Source: Toxoplasma gondii ME49 (Eukaryota > Apicomplexa > Conoidasida > Eucoccidiorida > Sarcocystidae). From it: a stretch of 64,000 nucleotides of DNA. Under the pieces are notes generated by a model. It searched no databases and was not told the origin of the DNA. It saw only the letters and a list, made by a program, of their open reading frames with translations. The stretch covers positions 1,657,874-1,721,873 of the forward strand of contig NC_031478.1 of NCBI RefSeq assembly GCF_000006565.2, read 5' to 3'. This document shows, one piece after another, positions 10,911-22,657 of this stretch. A program made the position numbers and the translations under genes. Within the stretch, counting starts at the first letter, position 1. The number at the start of each line of letters is the position of its first letter.

Positions 10911-13443
10911 CCTGACCACAGAGGGCTGGGAGAAGTCTTGTGGCGCGAGGCCTCCGGAGTGGAAATATACGCTGGAGCAACAAGGAATGCAAGCTTCGAC
11001 GACGCACTTGAATCTACCGGATAACTCTCACATTGGCTGCTTCGAAGAAGTACATTAGAGGAACAGGAAAACGAATGAGGTGTTTCCCGCCCTGTCGCCA
11101 CCAGACGAGAGCGAGTGGCCATGCCGAAAAAGACGCGCGTCAAGGAGGATTACCTGCTGGCTGTGGACCGCACACGGGGGATTCTGAAAGATGGCCGTGC
11201 TCAACGGACGTGACAGAATGAACTAGGCAAACAGACGGTAGAAGGATGCTGTCAACAGTTGCAAGAGGTTCCCCCTTACGTTGCATGCTGCTTGCCGGAG
11301 AAAGGAAGAAGAGCACGCGCTGAACTGACCCTGTCCACTTGAAGTTCGGGGACAGGCTGATTCCATTTGGTGGTTTGTACGCAATGTTGCGTCGAGTACT
11401 CTCGATTAGCATCGTTCTATTGTGGAATTACCTCGCCTAGAGTGACCACTTCGCTTGCAATTTTGTGGGGTCATGCAGTTGACAGGGGGCGGGGGGCTGC
11501 ACGAACGGAAACGGTATCACGCAGTGATGGCTACATGGACCGCGGGGAATTCGATGTTGCTGGATGTTACTATTCGTCGTTGTGGCTGCCTCCGAATGAT
11601 ATATGTATATATATATATATATATGAGTGGCTGATGCCGGTCACTTTTGATTGCCCCTCGTATTTGAACCCCCTTTCGGGTCGCTGGGAGAATGCTTTTC
11701 TTCTGGGCCGGTCTGGTGTAGCGAATGCGGATTGCACACAGCGGAAATTGGGGCCGCAAACGCCGTTAAGCTTGCTATCCGAAGCGTATTTACTACAGGA
11801 GGGGTTTTGTCTTTTTTATTACTGGTGAGGTAACTTCCCACGCGACGTATCACCCAAGGTTGTCTTTATGGACAGAACTGTCTTGCACGTGAACCCATCG
11901 GTGGTTCCAGCTGTTGTGTTTTCCAGGAAGGGGAGTGCAACCTTTTACTGCGAGAATGGCAGTATGTTTTATAGCGCCCGCAGCCTTTAATTCACTTTTC
12001 AATCCGTGGTGTATGGCCTGTCACTGCAGATATGTGTGTTTCTGTCTCGGGCATTCTGCATAAACTGTCCGCACCAAAGGCACTGAGCACGTGTGTGCCT
12101 GTCTTTGTAAGTGTGCGTTTGCGTACACTTGTGACACACGTGTAGAGGTTTGTGAAAGCAATATTGTTAGCACCACAATATAAGACGGTTTGTCATCACC
12201 AAGAACAGCAAGAAATGATCAATCCTTTCTACAATTTTGATCAACTGGAAATACCTTAACGTACGGACCAGAGGCCGGCGTAGATCGTTTGGCGAGACTC
12301 TCCTAGAGCAAACGCACGACTCAAACTATTACCAGAATATTGGTCTGTACGCAAGTGGCACGCGTGTGTTCACATTGCCGCATCAAAGACTAGCCTTTGT
12401 CTCAGAGGCACGGAATGCTACGTGGCTTTTCTTGACGTGCCAGCAAGCCAGGGCCGTGCTCAAAAGGAAGCTTTTTTGTGATTAAAAAAAAGACTGTAGC
12501 AATACAAGGTAATGCTTCCTTTAACAGTAACTACTTTCGGGCGAGCCCGTGTTTGAGGACTGTTTTTTTGTACTAGAGACGCGCATAGGTCGCCGGAACT
12601 GGGAGTGGAAGGTGCGTTGCAGTCAGACCAGGGAGACAGATGCCGGCAGAGGGGGCACACGTTTCTGGGAGTAGCTACCCCCGTATGCTATTTCAAACGC
12701 AGAAGCAACTGTGTTCCTCGAAGGCGTTGGAAGGGAAACTGGTGAGCGATGCGCCTTCTCAGTTGCTTCTTTTGACCTCAAGCTGAGTCATCACGTGCGA
12801 CTGTCGCCGGCTATTTGCTCCAGACACTATAAACTGTCTCGTTGATCGACGAAGTGGGCGGAATAGTTATCGTGTCTGTATTCAGTTGTGCCCGAAAAGC
12901 GGGGAATGAAATTCACTCGTTAAGCAAGCCTGGATATTCCTAGACGCGGTAGATATCCCTGGCACAGGCAAGCCCCTCCAAGTGAAGATGGGATCTCCAG
13001 GCGAGGTACGAGACCGAGAGAGAGATTCCCCTGCGTACACAGGCAACTCCATAGGATTGGTTTTGCTGCCCCCCCTCACCTTGTAACGAAAGTTGGGATT
13101 CTGAATGTAATAGTGTGCGGAATCCGAGCGCCTTCAGTGAGCGATCTTTCTCTGCGGAAAAACCTATGATATGCCAGCACTCCAGAAAGACGAGAGAACT
13201 CCCTTTCCATGAGCTGAGAGTAAGAGGTTACCACAGAAACAGTAGACTCTCTTCACAGCTTCACTGAGCGAAGCTAGAAGAACCTTGTAATCACGCACCA
13301 GTGACATTTGTTAGTTTTCTTCGGCCAAGATCTTGCCGAAGAAAGGAAAACCATGAGCCTGCTGCTATCTGAACGTGCGACTGTTTGTTGCTGGTACAGC
13401 CATTCACAAGGATGTTTTTCATCCGTGCTGTCGCGAGATTGTT
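10911..13443. other. Convergent intergenic region; no gene seen
   Basis: It lies between the 3' ends of the hydrolase (plus) and the 13444-14517 gene (minus), so it should hold their 3' UTRs. It contains a (TA)n tract at 11599-11624. Frames reach 153 codons (11367-11828, plus), but that one runs through the TA tract as repeated Ile/Tyr and is not credible. Confidence 0.5.
11599..11624. repeat. (TA)n microsatellite
   Basis: Alternating A/T with one G interruption near the left end, in noncoding sequence 3' of the hydrolase gene. Confidence 0.9.
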
Positions 13444-14517
13444 TTATCGTCCCCTCCTATCTGCTGGCTGGTTTGTTGCCGCACTGCCAGATATACTGGG
13501 GCGGGTTGCAGCGGAAGTGAGGACAGCCTGGAGCGATGCGTTTCCCGGTCTTCGCGCTGCCGGTGCAGGTAGTGTGAGATGCATAATCCCCAAAATAAGA
13601 GCACTTAATATTCCTGTATCAAGCACTGGCATCCATGTCGTCACCGGGATCAGAGTCCCCGCTTCCGGTGAGGAACTCCTGGGCTCATTACCTACAATGC
13701 CCTTACGTTGTTCGTCTGCGTCGTGGCTTCCGCGTGAATATTCTGCAGTGGCAAACTCAGAGCACGAACGTCGAAGAGACTCGATGTCGTGCTGCGACGG
13801 GTCTAGGGCTGGCTGCGCATGTAAAAGATTTTTTCCGTATTCTTGCCTTGAGTCAGGCTTGCCTATGGTGGGGAGAAGAGGCAGGTTGCGGGATCGGAAT
13901 CCGGGGTTTTCGCCGAAATGGAATACTACAGGGGATATATGAGGCAGGGCTTTCTCGCCGGTCTTGCTTTGGTGATGCCCTCGTGCTAAACCTTCCTTCG
14001 TGCACAACGCAAATGCCCGCAAAGCAATGGACGCGAATGCAGCCACAGCTGCTCCTAAAAGCAATCTGCTTGTTCTCAAGTACCACGTGCGACGCGTATC
14101 TTCCTTTTCTGGGACAACACTTGCTCGCCCTCGAGCTGAATCTCTTCGAACACGGTTCATGGGAGGATTGAATTTATTGATCGTGACCGCTTGCTGATCA
14201 AGAGCTACAATATGCTCAAATCTGGATGCGGCGCCGGAATCGTCGGAATTGACCTGGGTGTCGGACGGCGGGAGTACTGCACTGGCCAAGGTATTTGAAC
14301 CGCTGGTAGCTCCTTCTTCGACTTTCCACCTAATGTGCTCGCTTGCTGTCCCATACACATCATTAGGCTTCGATTCTAATATCTGCTCTAGTTGTTCCTT
14401 GTTCCCCTCCTTGTCTTTGGGCAAAGCGTCTTCAGTTACACGAGCTGCCCCAGATGCGGACGCATCGTTCTGCTGGGCAATTGCATCTGGAACAGAATCT
14501 TCAGAGATCGCATCCAT
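13444..14517 (-). CDS. Unrecognised protein with one or two hydrophobic segments, 357 aa open frame
   Basis: The frame starts at a true ATG (14517, context GCCATGGATG) and is open for 357 codons. I do not recognise the family. The first 145 residues are acidic and polar (Ser, Asp, Glu, Gln rich) with no signal peptide. Then comes a basic patch and a clear hydrophobic helix at about 151-171 (LLLGAAVAAFASIALRAFAL), then a polar Ser/Arg/His-rich region. A second hydrophobic stretch is at about 301-318 (ILSALILGIMHLTL). The tail is Ala/Pro/Arg rich and could be intron read-through, so the 3' half is less certain. It is head-to-head with the secreted protein at 17616. An internal helix flanked by unstructured charged sequence suggests a single-pass membrane protein, but this is inference. 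It could also be a chance frame; the amino-acid use of the first 170 residues favours a real exon. Confidence 0.5.
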   Translation of the reverse strand: MDAISEDSVPDAIAQQNDASASGAARVTEDALPKDKEGNKEQLEQILESKPNDVYGTASEHIRWKVEEGATSGSNTLASAVLPPSDTQVNSDDSGAASRFEHIVALDQQAVTINKFNPPMNRVRRDSARGRASVVPEKEDTRRTWYLRTSRLLLGAAVAAFASIALRAFALCTKEGLARGHHQSKTGEKALPHISPVVFHFGENPGFRSRNLPLLPTIGKPDSRQEYGKNLLHAQPALDPSQHDIESLRRSCSEFATAEYSRGSHDADEQRKGIVGNEPRSSSPEAGTLIPVTTWMPVLDTGILSALILGIMHLTLPAPAARRPGNASLQAVLTSAATRPSISGSAATNQPADRRGR

Positions 14518-17500
14518 GGCTCAGCTTCTGTGAGAGTCCCCTACTTCAGGGATAAACGAAACACTTCTAAGAAGTACCAGAGCCGAGTCATGCCTGCTGG
14601 ACAGGTTCATAAATAAGAGTTCGTCAAGGGAGTAAATACCATTTGCTCATCACCATATATGACGCGATTCCGTGAATAATCTCTGTGTGGCGCGTTCAGC
14701 GTGAGTCCTCAATGAGTGAAAACAGACTGAAGACAGAATGCATGAACACCGGATACAGAAGGAAAAGTATCCCGTAATGATCCATGTAGCCAGGGAGAAA
14801 TGCCGAGAAATTAACAGGATACGGACTGTCAGAGAATGTAGCAGAAACATCACACATATCTTAATGCGGGTAACAACCAGGGTCAGAACTCGTACGCCGC
14901 AACACGTAATCGTGAACAGAGACTGTACAGTATCGTAGTGCGGCAACGCAGTTGTGTTTCCCTTGTCATAGTTTACTCGTGGACGTGTTGGAGGCAAAGC
15001 TCATTCAGGCTGAGAAATACGATCGGCACGAACGAGCAATGGAAGTCGTCCTCGTGTGGGGAAACCTTAGTTTTAAACGCAGAAAGGAAACATGGAACCA
15101 GATTATAAACGACCTGTCTTATTCGCGCACTCTTCTTTGACAGGAATGAATCCTTTGTCTTCCCTTCTGCAAACACAGCAGCGAAACATTTCTCGTTTCT
15201 GTTGGTTTTTAGTAACAATAAAAATACAGGCATGTTCGCCGCGATTCAACTCACATACCATTAAGCGGCGACGGGTGCGCATGCTGCCAAACGAGCCTCG
15301 ATACGCGGTGAATCATAATTGTGGGCCCCCCAGAGTCACCCCGCTCCCTAGGTCCCAGATTCTGTGAAACTTGCCTTCGCATAGAACGTCACGAGGGACA
15401 GCGAAGGCACGATCCGGTTTCAGTAAGTGCGTGTGAGCATATGTACGACTGTACGAAAAGCCTTTTGCAGAAGAACTACCCGAGTTGATCAGTACTTCAC
15501 CTGATCATATAGAGCAAGACACGAACCTCAAGACTTGAATGAGTGACTAAACCAGACTGTGCCCGTCATTAACTCTGGACTTGTTCTTAAAAGAGACGGA
15601 AAGGCAGTGCACACTTGGAGTCATGATTTCTCTTTTCAACGTACAGCAGACTTGTGATATCGTATAAAAAACCACATCGGGGTGTATCCTCGCAAAAGGC
15701 AATCCACAGGAGTCAATTTACAACGGACTCACAGGGAAGTAGAAGACGGACGGGTAACTCGATAACATGCAGCCTCATCATGACAGGCTAGAATGCGAAA
15801 AATCAGTCAGAATTATAGTCCAACTATGGGCAGGATAAGCATGCACCTTAAAGTGAAGCAGACCAACCATCAGCACACGTTTTCTTTCTCTTCGATTCAG
15901 CCCCAGTGTGCAACACTGCTGCAACACGGAGTCCAACCCCGGCCGTCTGGAGCTACCTGATCGACTGACAACTCATCGTGTGTAGCAGATCTATTTCTAT
16001 TCACTATTCCCGAGTTTACCACACAATTCGGTGGCGTAGCGTCTCCTGCATACAGTACTGTGTCGGCAACACCCCAGGTCGGTTTCTTGAGTGCTAATCA
16101 CACCTGCGGACAAGCCAGTTGCTCGTCCGTTCAGACGAGACATCCTCGTTTGTTCGAGATCGCGTAGCAACCTTGAATCAAAATGGTCGCTTCGGGAATT
16201 CCCCCTGTGAGCATCAGACAGTGTTTTTCCCCTTCCTGGGAACTTCGAAGCTAACGCAGAAACAGGCCTCCTTTCGCCTGGTGTCACAGTCTGGTGTCTC
16301 GGGTTCAGGGCAAACAAAAATCCAGTGCTAGGCCTCGTTACATACCGGTGTCTCCTACTCAAAGAAACGGAGCAGCTGCCTACGTAAAGAAGCAGAAAAC
16401 GCCAATGAATAATGCGCGTAGACAGGTGAACCGTATCCGACTGTTCTTAGCTGACACTTGCTTTCTTGGTGAGAGTGACGCGCCTGAACTAGTGGTGGTG
16501 AAAACCTCTTTGGCAGAGACGAATCTGTGATAGCTGGTGGATTTGTGCCTTTCACTGTGCCCCACTGGAAACATCTATATCTGCACTTGACGTAGGACGT
16601 TACACGCCCTCCGAGAATAAACAGCTGTATAGACAACCCTGCCCTAAAGAAAATATCTAAAATACTGATGAACGTCGTGCAGCCCTGGTCAAACAGAGTT
16701 TGCTCATCGAACGAAACGTAACGTGAAATAACAACAGAGACTAGAAAAAAACTCTTTGGACAACCTGGGTGAGTCATGACATCACGTGTATCGGCTACGT
16801 CATCGAGGGTCGTGACGCAGATCTGTGGCGAGCGGTAGCAGAACACGTGCGTTGCAGGCCACACATTTGTTTAGTCTTTCTTGTTAAAGCCATGTTGTGT
16901 TTTTCTGAGCTAAAAGACAGGTATTCTCACTGCAGTCGGCAGGGAGAGACCGAGCCGAAACAAACGTAACAGATCCATCGAAGCACACCGAAAAACTACC
17001 AAACTTTTCTTTTCACCGTACTTAGTCACCCTCACAGGTACTACACTGGTTGTGGATTATAATAACCGGCACGCCCATCATTATCGGCACACCTTGCAAG
17101 AACACGGAAGCAGATCATCGTAGGTAGTGATGCAAGCGCTAATAGATGCATCGATACGTTATCAATGAAAGCGTTTTTCCCCGCGTCTCGGCGACCAGAC
17201 GAAAGAGCATGCATACAACGCAATTGAGACGAGTCCGGGAGACGCCGCCGCGTACCCGAGAGATCCAGTAGCGTACAGCTGGGCGGAATTATATATTTTC
17301 GTCCTGCAAATTTCTTCCGTAGGCGCTTGTACGACTTTCTGCAGTGCCGCTTGGAAGGGGTGAAGGTACGCCAATTTTGCTGAGGCTCTGAGAGGCGCCG
17401 TGCACTGCCAGTCGTGTTTCTTCGGGGCTTTTAGAGCTTCCAGAGCATGCAGCGAGAGGCTCTGTTCACGCTCGTTGCGATATTTTCCACCCAATGGGGT

Positions 17501-17615
17501 TGATGAGCAATCCTGTTATCTGTGGATAACGGCAACTCTGGTTACTTTGCCCGCGACTACTGGGCCGTCGCTCGTGCATGTTTGGTTCCACAGCCATTTT
17601 TCATTTCCCATCGCA
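14518..17615. other. Divergent intergenic region, 3.1 kb; no gene seen
   Basis: It lies between two genes transcribed outward, so promoters are expected here. It is A+T-richer than the flanking coding DNA. The longest frame (16355-16864, minus, 169 codons) shows no recognisable motif and no supported splice context. The plus-strand frame of the next gene is open back to 17400, but the first residues before 17616 do not look coding. Confidence 0.5.
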
Positions 17616-18752
17616 ATGTATCCCCTGACTGTTTACTCGATTCTTGCTGTGGTTGGCCTCAGCCTTGTCTGCCGAGGGATTGCGACAGAGCAAGTGGTCG
17701 CAGCTGCCGCCAAATCAAACTCCGAAGAAACCGTTTCCACAGGAATCGGCGAATCTGCAGAAGCAAGCCCCGTTAATCGCCCCAGGCCGAAACCGCCTTC
17801 AGGTGATGCGAAACGTGCTAATTCCGTGGCAGTCGCGAATACCATCATCCCCCGATACGGGGAAGCCTCCGTCGATGACACACAGCGACGGGGTCTCGCG
17901 CGGGTAACACCGAGACCTCGACTCCGCAAGTCTCAGAGACGGTCCAGCTCACTGTCCAGACGACAGCGACTGTTATATAAAGTTGGCGCGGTTATAATTG
18001 CAGTTGTAGGGGCGGCAATAGCCTTCAAAACCTGGTATTCGAAGCGTCAATATGAGCTTCGTGAACGAGCGTTCTGTTACACGCGTGGTCGCGCTGATGT
18101 AGCACAAGCATTAGTTGATGGACTTCTGACGGAGAGGCACAAGGTGAATATTCTCATCAATCGTGCCCGGCAAGAAGAGTCTGAGGCCAAGGGTACTGCT
18201 GAACACCGGGAACTTGTGAAAGTACGGGAAGCTTTGGAAGATTTTGACGTGCTACTGGAAAAACAGCGGCAAAATGCAGAAGCACAGTGGAGCGAGTTAT
18301 CTGCCGCAGCAGCTGAAATTGGCAACAAAATTGACGTTAGAACCCTTGTCAGAACTGACCCGGACAAAGCCCAGGCGTCAGAGGAAGGACGCTTATATCA
18401 AGCAAAACATTTCTGGCAGCAGCTCCAGCCGGAGGAGGAGGCACTCCGAGGCCAGCTATTACCAGACGTAGTCAGGTTGGAGGGTGAAGTCAGGGAAGCT
18501 CGCGACAGAGACCTTCCTTCATTGAGCATGCTTTATCAACAGTTGGAGCAAGCGAACCGTCGGAGGGTAGTAAGCACTGTGGACGACCAGCTGGAAAGAC
18601 TCAATCGACAACTGCCGCACATGGTGGGTATGGATCCAGACTACGCCGAGGAGCACATCCTGTACACGCAGCTTCCTCTCAGAGGCCCCGCCTACGTTCG
18701 GATGTCAGAGGACGTACTGCGACAAGTACAGGCGGAACCGAAACAGACTTGA
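17616..18752 (+). CDS. Secreted single-pass membrane protein with coiled-coil C-terminus, 378 aa; candidate dense-granule or other secretory protein
   Basis: The ATG at 17616 (context ATCGCAATG) begins a clear signal peptide, MYPLTVYSILAVVGLSLVC, with likely cleavage near residue 23. The frame extends 72 codons upstream, but that part would bury the signal peptide. Residues 24-120 are polar and disordered (Ser, Ala, Pro, Arg). A strongly basic patch (RLRKSQRRSSSLSRRQRLL) precedes a transmembrane helix at about 123-139 (VGAVIIAVVGAAIAF). Residues 145-375 are charged and heptad-like (Glu, Arg, Gln, Leu), probably coiled coil. Single exon. No enzyme domain is visible. Signal peptide, internal helix, coiled coil and lack of known homologues are the layout of many coccidian dense-granule proteins. 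R-x-L sites (RGLAR near 93, RLLYK near 119) exist but are not the RRL form typical of ASP5 processing. A Golgi or parasitophorous-vacuole location is therefore inference. Confidence 0.75.
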   Translation: MYPLTVYSILAVVGLSLVCRGIATEQVVAAAAKSNSEETVSTGIGESAEASPVNRPRPKPPSGDAKRANSVAVANTIIPRYGEASVDDTQRRGLARVTPRPRLRKSQRRSSSLSRRQRLLYKVGAVIIAVVGAAIAFKTWYSKRQYELRERAFCYTRGRADVAQALVDGLLTERHKVNILINRARQEESEAKGTAEHRELVKVREALEDFDVLLEKQRQNAEAQWSELSAAAAEIGNKIDVRTLVRTDPDKAQASEEGRLYQAKHFWQQLQPEEEALRGQLLPDVVRLEGEVREARDRDLPSLSMLYQQLEQANRRRVVSTVDDQLERLNRQLPHMVGMDPDYAEEHILYTQLPLRGPAYVRMSEDVLRQVQAEPKQT

Positions 18753-21700
18753 GCCGGATTAACCTTAGCAGGCCCGCTTGACCTGCTAGCTGCCACAGAA
18801 AACCAATAATGCAATGAGCATTACGCGTCTGCTGTACTGACATGTCGATCAAAGGCGACTGCGCTCTCGACGGTGGAGGACAGTGTCTGAAGCGAGATTT
18901 GACGAGTTAATTACCAAATACAGGCAGACCTGTGCGCTTGTCGGTGGCAAGTTGATGTTGATGGAGTCTAGCCGGACGTGTCGAATGATTTGGAGCGGGC
19001 ACACGTCGAACTGCTCGAGTTATTCGGGGTTTGCTGCTGAGTTTCGGAGGCACTGTGACGCCCAGAATATCCATCTGGAACCCGCGATATGGGGTCGTCT
19101 CATTGAAGTGCGTTTCTGTGTAAAACATGGCGCCCCATTGGCTGCCACCTGAGCGCTGAAAATGACTGCTGGAATACGAAAACGACCAAATATTTATCAA
19201 CATGTTTGGAGCGGTGAAAGGAAAAGTGATAAACACTGCGCTCGAGGAAGTTTTCTGCATGAATCGTTACCTGTCAGCCGAAGCCGTGGGACATACGATG
19301 TGTGACAATATCCCGGTGACACAATCATTGCCGTTTTTGGCAGAGCGATTGTGCCATCAATTTTGCTGGCGATTTGCGGATTTGTGATCTGTGTCACACT
19401 AATTGAAGAGAGAGCATTCCGAAACACAGGTGAAGGCGGTTTCCTTTTAGTTAGGGTCACGGGGTGGCTGGCATGGTCCTCATGTTCGGATATTTGCGTT
19501 TGAGGACAGTGCTGGTACACGTTTATTTTTGGGACAAGGGGGAAAAGAAGGTGTTTACCACATTATCCGAAGAGCGGTCCGAGGAGAAAAGGAACAGCGC
19601 CCTCATCGTCTGACGTAGAGTTTGGGCTGTGTGTAATGGCGACTGTGTTCAATCAGAAAAGTTGACGCAGAGGGCTTACTATGAGAGGTGGAGCGACGCA
19701 GCGAGCCATAGTTTTGTATCGTTGGATGCTTTGTGCATAGTTGTATTTTTATGTATCCGTAAACCTGCTCATCTGTGAGTGTACCAATGAAACACAAGCG
19801 TTCCTCTTCTAGGCTTTAGGGAGATATGAATGTGATGTTCGACTGTGTCTCGTCATGTCTTACGCTATCGATATACAGTGGCAGCACTATCTGGGACTCT
19901 TGGGTTGCGGTGCTCTCGTTGAGGTGCTATCCGTTTTCTGTCAAGATACGTCTGGACTTCAGTTGGCAGTCAAGCGGGTCGCCGCTGAGTGTTTTGTTTT
20001 TACGAGGTGATGTGACCTCTATTGGCGCTGCTTCTTGATGTTCTATGTGTGCCATTTATCCGGATATTCACTCCCACAGTCGCTGTCACAGTTGCCAGAA
20101 GCCAGCCAAGGACTGGCGGAGTATCGCACACATTTTGCCACCGGCTACATGTATTTTGGGGAAGTTGTGTACGTACCGGCTCCGTTGTGTTTCGTAGTAC
20201 AAACAGCGCACAACTCCCCAGCGTGCTGCCGGGGACATCAAGGTCCGCAACTCATTTCAAGAGCTTTTTTTCTAGGAGACACAGAATCTACGGACCACGG
20301 GAACGATGTAGGTGGAAGAGGTAGCGCGTGTGGCTTATTCTTCACGTATCTAGGTTGACGTCTTCGAACAGTTGAGGAAGAGAAGTACAGTGCGTGCAGG
20401 CAATACAACTCTCTTCCTAGAGCACACTTTCTTTTTTTTCAGCTTTTGCAGAGTCGCTAGACACTAGAGCCGGCGTTAAGCACCAGCATGCTTAGGTGGA
20501 CATGTTGCTTCTGTCACACTTTCCTTCCAGTTTTTCCGCAACCGCATCTAGTGGTACAGGCAATTCTGGAAGCATAAGTTTTCACTGCTTTGTCTCGATA
20601 CTGATGCCGTTTTTCGGACAGGCAGGGCTTATACGGGATGTGCGGCCCGTCCCTCGCTACGCCGCTCGGCTACTGTCTCGGTGCCGGTGCAGAGACAGCG
20701 AAGACATGTATCACAGAAATTAGAAGACTGAAGCCAGGAATACCTGAGTTTTGCGAATGCAGTGTGGCCGCTCACACTTTTCCAGCTAACACAGTTCGAC
20801 CGCGATGCTGATCATTTCAAGTGCATCACGGTGCTGAAACAATTGAGGTTTCGACGACCTTACTTGTCCGGTCCCGTTCCCGGCCCCTGTCTCCTGCACA
20901 GCAGTTACACTTCTTTCACATTTCAGGCGTTCACGAAGAGTTCCTGAGAGCACTTATGGGGAGGCCCGTCTGGATCGCTGTGTGCCACCAGTGAAAAGTC
21001 TTTTTTTTGCCTCATTTCCGTACAATGAGACTGTTCAGCTCCAGTCTACTGAGGCAGCTGTCTCTCCTTTAGGTTCTCGCCTTGATTTGCTGAAAGTTGA
21101 CAACCCTCAGCACAGGAGAAGAAGCTGCGTTCCGGGTTCCTGGAAAAGTACCGGCGTTGTAATAGTCTTTTCCTCTGTAGGTACGATTGTTTTGATTGCA
21201 ACTGCGCGAGCGGCCGTGGTTGGAGACTCTACAAGCGTTACAAGGTGTGCCATGTGTCGACTTTTCGCCCTTAATTTTCCGTTCCCAGCTGCGGCACACC
21301 AGGGAAAAAGAAAGGGTGTCGACCTTCGCGGTTTCTGCGTTTTTGAATTCTGAAAGCCGAAAACCTGAAGGCCTTCTGGTTCGCCAACGTAATCATGGGT
21401 ATTTAAGAGCAGGCATGGACGGAGTTCGCCTCTCTCTTAGTGCTGTCTTCAGCTTGCTAGAGCGCTCATGTCCTGGGAACGACGCCGGTACGGTCTCTTC
21501 AGCAGGTGACCATAAACGAGAACTGCGGAACACATGGAGGATATCCACAAGGCAGTACCATGTCCAGTAGCTGTTTTGCTTGGTGTCTTCTCATCCTGTG
21601 GTCTTTCTAAAGCAATCATACAAAAGCCTCCTTCCTTAGAGAGGACGACCGCTTTGAGCCGAAGCCGACGAGAGGATCCAAGTGAACAAATGTGAAGTTC

Positions 21701-22657
21701 GCCCGTCCCTCGGTGTTCGGTTTTGCCTGTCGTGATATTTTCATTTTCAGCAATCTTTGGAGATTTTCTCCTCCACATTCTTGACAGGTGCAGCTTTCCT
21801 TCAAGTGTGCGGAGACGCTCTGGAACAGACCTGTATCCGCGTCTCCGCCTACTGTCGTTGCCGCTCTCGTTTTTTTTTCTCATCATCGCAGCTTATCTCT
21901 AAGCCGTTTTCGATAACACGTAAACTCCCGAAGTGGATCGAATTCAAATAGTAACTCTGATGCACAAGCGACGAACTATTCAAAAGCACAGGCCATGTCG
22001 CCGGCGGGAATCTCCCAGCTCTGCCTGCATTTCAGGGGATAAGTTGTTGAATCAGCTGTCGGGTAATCCAAGCGTTCGGTTGCTTTGTTTTCTACAATAT
22101 ATACCATCTGCGCTCTGATAAAACAGTAGAATTTGGATCCGGCAACAAAGACCTCGGACTGTCAGTTAAGGAAATTCACGACCGTAGGTGTTGCGTCTGT
22201 CTTTGTTCTGTGCAGGCAGGCGTCTCTCTGCATTGCCTGAAAAGTCTTAGTCGCCTGCGAAGAGACTCATTTTCAGCTACATGTCTGTCACCCCTAACTG
22301 GATTCATCTTTTTCTAACCGGCTAGGCTGTTGTAGCATGCAACAGTTCAAATCCCATTTTGCTGCTACTTGCGGGGAGGCACTGTGCTCGCCTCTCTCAG
22401 GCATGTGAGGTAAATGAACGACCTGAGAAGATCGGAAAACGAGTTTTCCTGCAACATTTTCCGCTCGCCGCTTTATTTGCAACCTCCTACCACGCCCCTC
22501 CCCTTTTGCCGAAGATTACGAACCTCTTTCTCTTGACTTCCTGCTTACCTGTGTCGTCAAGCCCGTTATCCCCACGGGAGGTTACCCTCAGCAGAAGCGG
22601 CACGCCGCCCTCTCGTTTCGGCTCTCGCCCCTGTTCCTCTGCCACGTTTCCTCCAAC
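18753..22657. other. Intergenic region, 3.9 kb; no gene recognised
   Basis: Both flanking genes are on the plus strand, so this should hold the 3' UTR of the secreted protein and the promoter and 5' UTR of DGAT2. Frames stay below about 145 codons and none has motifs or convincing splice joins. The stretch just before 22658 is pyrimidine-rich, as is common in 5' leaders here. Confidence 0.5.

Noticed and set aside
11367..11828. 153-codon plus frame 3' of the hydrolase
   Set aside because: It reads through a (TA)n tract and is flanked by noncoding sequence.
17400..17615. 72-codon upstream extension of the secreted protein
   Set aside because: It would bury a clear signal peptide and is not protein-like; the ATG at 17616 is preferred.
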